64,000 nucleotides of DNA from Anas platyrhynchos (Eukaryota > Chordata > Aves > Anseriformes > Anatidae), in contig NC_092591.1 of the NCBI RefSeq assembly GCF_047663525.1, positions 26,321,001-26,385,000 on the forward strand. The letters run 5' to 3'. Position 1 is the first letter of the stretch, and each line of letters begins with the position of its first letter. A program made the translations under genes and the position numbers. This document shows, piece by piece, positions 51,213 to 63,200 of this stretch. The notes under the pieces were generated by a model. That model worked only from the letters and a program-made list of their open reading frames with translations, made no database searches and was not told where the DNA came from.

Positions 51213-54200
51213 GAGCATCTAAGCACACAAGGCAGACTAGCACTTACTTACTGCTAATCCATAATCTCCATGTGGAAGGATGCCTCATGAAAATCAGAGA
51301 GCCAAATATACCTCTCTGCTGCTTTCTCTGTTATGCTGGTGCAAATGCTTAAAGTGGATCTAAGCAAGGAACAGATTTAGCTGAAAAACCACCCACGAGA
51401 AAATAAAACTTGATTTTGTCATCTAGGCTTGTCCACAGGGCTACGCTCACTTTTTTCCTGGCACACTTTAAGGGGGCAAAGGGGACAGGAATGAGCAGCT
51501 GGTAGGGTGGTAAGGCAAGTTGTGCTAGTTTGAAAATCACGCTGCCACCAAATGCTTCCATTGACTAATATTTGCAATCTCAATAGAAACAGCAACTGTT
51601 CTGGAGAACTGAATGGCAACAAATGTTCTAACCCTATTTTAATATTTCTGGAAACAATCCAGAGAATTATAAACCAGAATCTGTGCATTGCAGTATGATT
51701 GGACAGATTATGGAAAACTGTACAAAACCACTGGAAGACTATGATCTGGAGGAGTTTCATGTGCACATCTTTTGCAAAAGAGTATCTCAAAAAAATTATT
51801 TCCATGTGTCAATGTAAAAGTAGGTGAAAGAGAACCACATGACATTAATTACATTTTCAAAAAAAAACCTGACACGACTTCATAAAAAGCTACTAAACCA
51901 CTGAACAAGCCATAGCATTTTCAAAAAGAGAACAAAGGGTCATGCTAAAAAATTAGCATCTTCTTTCAAAGTTCTGTACTAATTCCCATATGTATATGAA
52001 ATATTTTATAGACATTGATGAAAGAGAATGGCACAGAAGAAGCCAGACCAATGATGAATACAAAACCAAATGCAATTTAACATCAAAAAGATGAAACAAT
52101 GCATACTATGGAAAAAAGTATACTTACATTTTACAGATTTCTGGAGGAACTGTATCTACTCATAGGATCATCATGTGTAATGAAAACATCCGCTCATGTT
52201 GCTACTGTTCTAAAACAAACCTTATCAAATCTTAAGAGATAAGGCATTTGATAGATAACATGAAATTATTATAACTTGTTAAGCCATTCTAGTTACCATA
52301 AATCACAAGGAAGCCCCGTGTTAGAAATTCCACATAGGTCTCCACAGCATCAGAAAAATCTGGGATTGACCACAGCTAGAGACCAGCTCCTTGATTCAGA
52401 AGCAAGCATTTTTGGTGATGGACCAAAGGATGAAATGGTAAGGGCCCATTTGATTATGCCCAAGTTCAAAGAGGTAAAATTTCAAAGTGTGTACAAGAAC
52501 ATGAGCTCATACTTATTTTACTTTAGAAGTATTATCAAAGAACTTAGCAATATTCAAAGGCAGAGAACACTGTCTGAAGAAGTCTGAAGATCCTAATTAG
52601 TGGAATGAACAAGCTGCAACTACCAGACTGTGCATCCAAGGGGTTCCCAATAAAATAATCTCCCTGAAAATGAACTACTCAGATTAAGATTAAGATGTTA
52701 GTTTAACTCTTAGGTGAAAATTTACTATTCTGACTTCACTTTTATGGCCCCTGTCTGGCTCTGTGATCAGCTAATGAACAGGAGAAAAAGGAGTGTTTTT
52801 TCAAGGTATGACATTCTAAAACCTTGATGATTTTTTTTTTTTTATTTCTTCTATTTCTTCTCTCTTTCTTTTTATATGTTCTAGCTAGTGCAAGGAAGAT
52901 ACAGATCTAGAAAATCATTGCATCAGCAAAGCAAGCGCATTTTAACCAAGGAAAAGGCATTCAAAAAGATTATAAGATTAGAAACAGACTTTTCTTACTT
53001 GATTGCCCTAACTGGAGTATTGAGTATGCTAGGAGAATTTCCAAATACAGAGGTGACAAAGGAGCAGTTTGAAAAGACTGGGTGGGACAACAGAATAGGT
53101 TTAGACAATGGATTGGAAGAAAGGAACATTATTTTCTTATGTGGTGGCCTAATTTTGGAGCACAATGAGCTGATGGCAAAGTAGACAGTGACCTCAATAA
53201 AATCTCAATTCATTCCTTGTTAAATGAATCAAGAAAAGGAAGACTGGACCACCCCAGAAGATCTGACCCAACCCAGCAGAGATTCTCTAACACTGAGGTA
53301 ATCAAGGGGAAGAAACAGCTAAATTTATTTCTTGCTACTGAGGAAGCAGCTTAGTCTTTCTATTCTCCTGCCAAAATAATCTCCATGCTTCTGTTTGCTT
53401 CCATTATCAGGAGCCTCTGGGGTAAGAGAAGATGCAAGAGAAACCTTAGAAAAATTCCAGCAGCCTTTGTCTCTCACCACCCATTTCCCTGCGCAGTCTT
53501 CCCTCTTCCCCTCCTCTTCCTTCCAGAAGTTCTCTGCTCTCTAGCAGATCATATCACAAGAAGAGCATAACATCCACCCTGAATTAAATGGAGGCAGGAA
53601 GACAAAGTATGCAGGATAAATCCTGCAGCTTGGGCTGCACCACTCTCATCGTGTCTGGGCGGTCTAGTACTGAAATTATCCCAACATCCACCATGAACCA
53701 TTACCCACCTTTATTCTACGCTTACTAAACCTGCAAGATTCAGCAGTGGATCGAGCTCTGAAGCTAGCCTCCTTTCTAAGCCCCAAACTAACCTAGCCAA
53801 AACACTGCAACCAAAAGAAACCTGCAGCTAATCCCGAGTCCCTCAGATCTCCCCTGTTCCTGTGGCACGTTACAAGACCTAGCCACATACCTGGCTTGAG
53901 GCAACACAGGATTCTGCTGTACTGACTACTAACCCCCTCCCAATTGAGTCCAGTGGCCCATACGTAGCAGAGAAATAATAATTAAAAAAGTTCAGCCCTA
54001 TCTACAAATGTTGTGTCTCATCTTCGTAGGTTTTCCTAGACCTGTGACAGATAGGACTCTTCATGATCCATGAGTCAGCAGGGCTAGTACTGGTGTATTT
54101 AATTCTAATTGCAATGTTAACCCTATTCTTATCCATAATCCAAGTTCCACATTCATCCCATAACTAAAAATTAGCCAAAAGGCAGTGATGGACTTGATCA

Positions 54201-57200
54201 TCACTGTGTTATTCTGCAACTCCTGTAAAATCATCTGTAGAATAAAACTGTTCAGCACTGGTTGTCCTATAATGAAATGAGCTATAAGCCATTTTTTTGA
54301 TCCATGTTGTTGCAGACTATCGTAACACATTTGTTCCTACTGATGATCACTTCTAATCTAATGCTGTGACCAAACCACAGCCATACTGAGTGAGGGCTCC
54401 AAGTATTTTAACTCCCAAACATCAACTCTTGCCTTAGTCTTGTCCATAGCCCAACACCAGCACGCACCCAAATGGCTACCAGGAAAATCTTCACATCCAC
54501 TGCTATTAGCTCTCATTCATTCATAATGAGCTTCTAAGATGCTACCAATAACTCAAGTTCTCCAGGGCCTGCTGTCCAAAACAGCAACCCCCAAACAACA
54601 GACTTTCAGGACTTTTGAGATTCAGCCGTACCAAGATCCTCCATCCTTGCTATCCTGAAACCCCGTCCTACCTACAACCCAAAAGAACCACAAGAAGTAT
54701 CCCTGCCTAAAAAATCCCCGTCCCAGCGCAAAGTGCAGCGTTCACCAACAGGCCATATTTTTGTACTCCTACTGTATGTAAAAACTTAAATGGGAATTTG
54801 AACCTGTGATGGCACACACCTAGGAGCAAAGGGGGACACACGAAGCCACGGGAAAAATGCCACCCAGCCCTCTCCTTCTTTCCTCTCCTCAGAAAGTCCT
54901 TTGCTCGCTGGCACTGACAGCAAGAAAGTAGCATATATGGGAGCAGGGGTAGAGGAGGTAAATGGCACACACAGCCTGGGCGTAGCACACCCCATGCACT
55001 GTGAAGAACGAGATGATCTTGCTAGAAGATGAGACTGCATCAGACAGTTCTGGAGTACGTACACTTTTTGAAACTAGTAACCTACTCCATTTAGAACAGA
55101 ACTCACAGCACAAAGGGCTTTGGGGCAAATTGTGCAGTTGGGATGTGCACTGTAGGAAAGGCATCAGTCTGAAAGCTGACAGAGAGCTTTATTTTCCATG
55201 CTCCTTGGAAACAGCAAAGCCTCATTCAACTGCAAAAATAACAGCGATATGAATGGGTCACTTCCTCTTCTCTTATACTGTAGAAGAATTTGTAAACCCC
55301 CTTTACACAATTACCCAGACCTAGTGTGGGGACTTTACATGCCCACAAACCCATCTCTTCCTGCCAGCGCACACACACACACATCTGGCAAGTGCTTCCT
55401 TCCTCCTGCACAGCAGCCCTTACCAGGGGCATGAAGTAGCTGTGATGGGAATGAAATGGCTGCATTCATATATCTGAGAGAAACAGCTGAGAGCAGCTGA
55501 GCATGGAAGTCCACAGCAAAAGATGCTGCTGCCTCTCAGGATACTGATTTTATCATCTCAGGCTCCATAGCAGAGCTGCCAATTAAATGCAGCCAGAGTA
55601 AACAGGCATCCAGCTGAAAGCATCACACGGACACTGGTACAAATGTGACAGTCCTGTTACGATTGTTTTCTTCCTGTATTAGCTGCAAGGTTGCAGCTTG
55701 CTACATCTGACCAGCATCTGACATCCTTGTTACACAACTTTTGGTGGTTGTGAACAAAAATCTGAACTGATGGCTATTTTTAATGTGTCATAGGTATTTT
55801 CTCACCACAGATGACCAGTTACATAGTCCATCTTTTCAAAAGATTTGTATTGTACACTATGTGTCATCCTAAATTGTTTAATTTTCTTTTCTAGAAGTAT
55901 CTAAACTCAAAATCTGATTTTTTTTTTTTAAACACAGCACAACAGACTACTGTTGGAGGATCCTCGATAAAAAAAAAAGCAATGATGCTGCTGTAAGACA
56001 GCAGACTATTCCTTAGTGAAGAAAAAGGAAAATTCCAAATGCCTTACAAATGCAATTTAAACAGAACTTTTTTAGAGCTCAAAACAACTCAAACTGTTTC
56101 CCTGATTAATCATTTTGTTGCAAGAAGCACTGATGCACTGAGTAAAATTAGTTAAGTGAAAACAGGGAATAGAAAGTCAAAATATTTTCTATTGCAGCTA
56201 CTAGAAAAACGTGACTGCCTGGAAAATGCAAAACCCCCTCTCTCACTTATTTGCCTACATCGTGACTTCAGCCTCCTCACCTAGCTTCCTCTCTGGAAAA
56301 CCCTGGCTGCAGGAGAAGTCGCAGAGTTTGGCACAGCAAAACGGGATGGGATATTTTCTTTGCCACGTCTGCTTTCACAGAACAAAGGCAGCAAAAAGTC
56401 CCAAAGTTATTTCTGGAAACCTCCAACACATCACAACGCTGCTTGGCCTCTGTCACACCTCCACGCTCAGCTCCCAGAGTGGGAGCAGACTCGGAGCCGT
56501 GCAGGCAGCAGGGAGCACACCAAGCTCACTCCCTCCCTGCCTCCTGCTGCCCACCTGGACCGAGGCCGACAGGGAACTGCCCTAGAGAGGCAAATGACAG
56601 AAATTCAGCTACCGCAATAATCAGCAAAATCTATGGGCATCAGAACTTAATGTGGATTCTTTGTTTCATTACATTGCATTCGCTAGATGGATCAGGTTCA
56701 TTTCCACTATTGCTCAACTGGGGCACGAAGGACCCATTCCCTAGCTGAGCTTCCCCCCTCCAGCCAATGCTGCTAATCTAGCCCTGTGCACTTCACACAT
56801 TTGAAATTTTCAGGACAGCAGTCACCACAGAGAATGTGGCTGAAGCTTCATGGACTGGACAGTTAACTGTTTCAGGCACTGAATTTTTGCTGTTGCTTTC
56901 TTTAATGAACCTAACTTAACTATAATTTTCCCAATGGTGGTTGGAGAACAAGTGAAGTTAATTTACAGCATGCAATAAAACACCTCCTTTTGTTTATCTT
57001 GTAATATTACAGAACACCAGTACCCACTAAATACTTAAAATTATTGCTACATTTTAAGGATAATTTCACTCCCCTCTATAATTCACAGCCAGATCTGCCA
57101 ACAGTCCTGAACTGAGGAGAGAATCTGTGTAGAAATTAGGTATCTGAACAACAGGCTTCATACACTACAAGCACCCTGACATTAACCATTTCAGATTTCT

Positions 57201-60200
57201 TTAACTGTTATACATGTGCAAGGGCTGTGTCTGCAGAAAGCCTTAAAAACAAACCTGGCATCCTCTCCCGTATTTTCAGAACCAGTGAAGAACAGAGGTG
57301 CCAGCTGCAGCAAAATGATATCAAAACCACCACAAGATGTGGTGTGGGCTCCACCTAGTGGAGCTCAGCTTCATTCAGCATCACTTTTGCTGGATCTCCA
57401 CACGAAACGAGCAAGAAGCGGAACTGCAATATGTAATAGTCTATGGTGGGAATTACTCCCTCTCGTATGTATACAACATCCTTAGAAGAGCTTGAGGCTC
57501 CTGATGCATACTGTAATTATAAATATGAAAGTGCATCTTTAAAATCAAGGGCTAATTGGTTGGTCGGTTGTAAAATCTGAGTAAACAAAATGAAAAGTGG
57601 ATCTTTATTGTTTCTGGCAAACAGTCACCCAACTGAAAAATCAAGTATTCAGCGAGCACATAAACACAAGCTTCATATATGAACTGAACTTCTGAAACGC
57701 AAGGACATCTACTTTTTTTGCAAGCTCAAAATGCTACATCTTACTTTGTTCTACTTACTAAATTTTATTCCATACTTAAAACATAGCTTTGGAAGGATTA
57801 AAAGATTTCCACAGCTTTTCATTTTTTATTTTAAAAAATATTTTTCCAAGTTTCCTTTACATTTTAATTATTTCAGTATCCACTAATGACTGGTTGAAAA
57901 TGTAAGAACAAAAACAATACTAAAGAGATCAAGGTTTAGACACATTTTATCAACAGAACTGAATACATATACTATACATATCGGATACTTCAATTAAGTA
58001 TCTAATGACTTATTAATGTTTAAAGCAAAGAAAAAATAAGATTTGTGCTGTTTTCAAAGAAATTTAATATTAATTATATATCACCCTCCTAGCCAATGAG
58101 CCTGACAGCATGCAAGACCTACCTGTGGACTGGTCTTTCTGAAAGTGTCAGTTCCATGTATCACATCTCTTATTATTCTTTCACTGAGTCTATTATACTC
58201 CTCTTCACTGAGCTCACTATCCTCCAGCTGATGGCTGCAAACTGGGCACTGTCCACTGTATCAATAGTGAAACAAGAAGATAAAATTAAAAGAATTTTAA
58301 ATAAGACGAACTGCCTTAAATTTTATTAACTTGTCTGACTATGAGCACATTTGGGGTTGGACCCGATGATCTCTCGAGGTTCCTTCTAACCCCTACAATT
58401 CTGTGATTCTTTCCAACAAATCCAACAGAGTAAAATTATGAGAAAATTAGTTGTACTCTTTCTGGGATGCATCCAAAACTCTGAAGTCATTGGAAATATT
58501 TTATGGGCTTCCACTGGATCAGGATCAAAGAGTGAACTCCAGAGACATTTGAGGATTTAGGACTAAGATTCTGCAGGAGAGTGTGAAAAAGCTGTGGCTG
58601 CTTCTGGATTTTTGTATGATCTTCCAGAACTGTGCTGTTAGAAAGAGAATAATCTTTTTTAGAAATCTAGCCCTTTTTTTGGTTGTTGCATGTCACATAG
58701 CCACAGCTGCTGCCCCAGCACACGTTCTGAATAAAATCAAAGTGCCATTGCTTCCAAGCACTATTTGTTCATTCCTTTGACTCTTTCACAGTTGTCCCTC
58801 CCTGTAGCCCCTCCAAATTAAGCCTGTACAGCAAGACAACGCACAACTCCATACCCAGGTCAGACCTGTGTGAGTCATGCACCATTGCCACGAACCTCTG
58901 GGCCTACCACAAAGCCATCGGTAAGGTGTGGGTAGCAGGGGCGGACTGAGACAAAACAACATGCGTCTCAGTGCTTCGGTTGTGAACTGCATGAACTCTT
59001 TTTTCCCCTAAAAAGCTGGCTTTGAACTTTCACAGATAAGCTTTCTAAAGACAAACGAAGGAGCTAAAAATATACACAGATTTCGTGGTATATACACTTC
59101 ATGACGTGCATCTGTGATTGTGGGCTAAAACTGGAGATGTTTCCAAGCTTAACTCTTTAACTAAGTGAGAAAGGAAAAAGAGGGGTCAGAAAGGACATTA
59201 ACATACACTACAGAAATTCAGTTGGTTGTGTCTGAGCTCTCTTTAAAGTTCTTAAGCACTTCTTCAAAGAGTATTAGACGTGAGATCCACCTTGCTTCTT
59301 CATCACCAGACTGGAGACTCCAGCCACAGTACCAATAAAATAAGCAGAATCCAATGGTTTGTTCAACAGGCAATAAATTAAATAACATTTAATGGGTCTT
59401 TGATAATTCCTGGCTGCCAAACCATGAAATTTTCCCTGCTTGCTCCTCCTTACACTCCTCTTATATGCACGATATGTTGTTGATGCTTCATTTTTTCTTT
59501 TCTATCATGCTCTGTTTAGAAGCTTACATTCACCCAGCTGGACATACTTTGAAGTGAAGAAATAAACCTTCTTCTCTAAATCCAACACGATAACTTATTT
59601 TCACAAGCACAATCTCAGAACTGCATCAAAGGCTTTGAGCTTCAAGTGTTCATATGGAACAAGTTGTTCTCCTCTGACTTTCTCCACAAAGATATCCTGG
59701 AGACACCAAGGGTAAGGTATTGTAATTTTCTAAACCATGGCAATCAGAAATGTGAAATTCTGCCAAAAACTCATGTCTGGTACACATTAATGCCTAGACC
59801 AGTATCTAAAAACAAACCAAGAGTGCATTAATTGCATTGCTGACCTCACTGACCATTTTATGATTTCATGCCGAGAAATTCACAGACAGAAAGCTTTCAT
59901 CTCTGTAAAATATGTTCTTGTCCTTACAACTCATTGACTGTTAAACCACTTTTTTTGAGGGACAGAGCTAGAGTATCACAGCACCTATGTATAACATGAA
60001 ATCAGATGTGATAATTGGCTTAAAAAAAAATCAAGCTGCAGCTTTCTGGAGGTGATCTTGGAAAACCAACACTTTCGTAACTCTCAAAGCTAGTAAAACT
60101 GGTCAGCAAATGTCAAGGTTTGCTTGTAGAGGGTTCAAGCTTCTGACTCTGACTATCACAGATCAAAGAAACTAGAAGCTCAGAGAAAGAAGAAAATATC

Positions 60201-63200
60201 CTGGCTATAAGCATATTAGATATAACTGACAGTATTTATAAAAAAAATCAGGACAACCTATAAACAAGCCTACTGAATTTTCAAGCTCAGCTTAGGGAAT
60301 AATAGTTCCTTTGGACACCCGTTATACTGAGTGCAGAGACGAGTCTAGTAACAATCACCACATGCGTTTCAGATATACCTTAAAAGGGCTTTGTCCTCTA
60401 TGCTAAGGACAAAAAAAATCCTTTCTTACAACGTAAAGATTCTTTCTTTCAAAAGACTTTCTCTTTTCTTGAAACCATTTTAACTTTATTTGAATGCTTA
60501 CCCAGGCAAGTTACTTGAAAGCTGTTTACTTCAAAATAAAAGGTATTCATACTGTTATCACAAAATAACTGCTACATAGCACCTCACCACCGCTGCATTC
60601 AGATTCATAACCCGTGATAGCATGCGATGTGATCTAAGTCCCTTTAAGTCTGTAACAGCTTATACAGTAAGAAAACAAGCTTCTGCAACTTTTGAATTTT
60701 AAAACTTTAAAGGCTGAAAAAGGTTGTCTAGACTGTGTTGATTTATCATGATACAGTACAGTAACACACATTTATACATAATAACCCATTACGCTACAGC
60801 GAACAACCCCTACTCTTAGGGCAGGAGTTTCACCATTCTTTCATGGGCTTCAAAAGCAGCAGTTTCTGTGTGTGCTTTTGCTTGAGTAGCAGTGCGTTAT
60901 TAACAACCACCACCTAGTGTACTACTGTGAATCACCAAAAAGGCCTAATCTATTGGAAACATTCTTATCATTAATACATTTGTAGTTTCCAAATTGCTAC
61001 AAAAACACAGAATTAGGTTTCATATAGAGTGGAAACTTTACAATAGGAATCTACAGACGTTAAGAAAACTGTGCTGTGATAGAAACATGCATCCAAGATA
61101 ACCCTATGGAAAACCAACGCAAGAATCATTTATTGTGTCCTCACTCAAATCAGGTGTGAAGGGAGAACCCTTGCATTTGTACAAATTACTGCAAGGTATG
61201 AATAGTAACAGAGAGCTTTCGAGATGACATCAATTTATACCCCAAAGCTGCTCTACTAAAAACCCTGTTAAACCACAGTATTGTAAAGCCAAGCAAGAAG
61301 TTAGTCTTTAATTAAAACATTAAACAAATAAGCAATGCTGTAAAATAGCATTTTTGAAAATTATTTTTCTCTGTGTTTTTCTTTATTTGTTTTTGATTTT
61401 TTTTTTGTCTCGACTATGCTCAGCATAACTCCTTTTCAACTCTACCTCTTCGGTCTTGCTTCATGCACAAGAATGATTTGGAAATTGGCATCTGGGAAGT
61501 CATCCATACACAATGAAAATTCATATTCTCAAGGATTAAAATATTTTCTTATACAAAGATATAGGAAAAAAAATACCACTGTTTTTATAGCTGGGGAAGA
61601 AAAGCTCAAGATTTATCAAAGGACAACAGCTCACTTTTAAATAAAATGTTGCATTTACCTGTTGGTGATGTTGGTCAGGTGTCCTCTCCAGTTCTCTCCC
61701 GGTATACTAATGTACATAGGGAAAGATAGATGACAGTATTAGATTCTTATTTAACAATACCTAAATTACAGATAAAGAACAATTCTATTTTGGTCAATGT
61801 TTAGAAATAAAATAGACCAATCAGCCCTGCAAAGAAATTGTACAAAGATTCATGTGTAATTTAGCAATGTCCAAAAGTATTATATAATGAATCAGCATTT
61901 AACAACATGCAGAGAACTAGCACTGATCTCTCCAGTTTACTTTGTAACCAAATATTAAGAACTGTATAAAGAACCAGATTGCATGGTCAATTTCAAGCTG
62001 CTGCCTGACCCATTCATAAAGCACTTCGGAAAGCAGATGGGAAAGCAGGACTCAAGAACTCCGTGCATGTCATCCTGAGAGATTCAGAAAGCTACTCCAT
62101 GTGTAATGGTGCTTATCCCAAAATCCTGTACTGAGACTTTGTCACTACATCATCAGTGCTACTAGTGGTGCCACCACACTCACGTGAAGTCCTTTTTGCC
62201 CACAAGACCCAAACCAGAATAATACACGTGACAACACAAAATGGCAGACTTCTCTCCCTTTGCCACTGCATTTATTATGTGCACAATTACACATGCCATG
62301 GGCTTAGGGATAGTCATCCCCTTTCTCCCCTCCTTTCCTATTGCACACAATGATGCACAGAGGTTCTTTAATGTTTGTTTTACAAAGACAAGAGGCAACC
62401 AAAAAAACGGATTCTTTGTTGTATACTCAGATCTCTGTATTGGATCTGGCTTTATTCACTAGTAAAAGCCAGTGCTAACCTGCTCTTTGGAAAAAGAAAC
62501 AAACATTATTTAAAAGAACACCTATTCAGTTACACTCACAGACCTCACTTCTGTGCTTACTGTACCGTCAGTTCCCTCTGTCAGCAGAAGTTGCTTCCCA
62601 ATCTGCATTGTTTTTGCGAGGCTAATGGTGCTAGAAGTTGGCAGATTCTATTTCTGTTTGGGGACTCTGTGTCAAGTGCTTATTTATTTTCAGCCATCAG
62701 CATAAACAGTATGTTAAGGGATCTTATTAGATTTGATGTGTGGAATAATCAGAATCCCACCTTCATGAACTGGAGCTTGCTATTGGAACATTATTTACCT
62801 TTCAAACCACAGCTTTATACTCCGCATAAGTGTTTTGTGAGGATATATTTGGTTCTCTCTGAAATATAAGAGGATACCAAACAGCTCTTTTTGTAATTCA
62901 GGATCTTTCATACCCCTGCTGTAGTCAAAAAAGGTCTGCAGGATATCCAGCGTTGGCACCAAGTCTTTAGTCAACATTTCATGGTAAAGTTCGCATGCGA
63001 GGGTCATTTCTTGGTGACGGCAGGCCGCTTTGATACAGGACTCATAGTTTGTTCGTGAAGGAATCATAGCCTTTTTTATTTCTTCCAAGAGAGTCAATGC
63101 CTTTCTCCACTGATCTGAATTACTCAGCCCCCTGACAATAAGATTGTAAGCCCCACTTTCTAAAGTTTTAAATCTCATTTTCAATATATCATACACGTCA

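Noticed and set aside
62375..62869. 164-codon plus-strand open frame
   Set aside because: Spans PRORP intron 1 and the end of exon 1 in antisense. No recognisable domain and no splice or promoter signals.
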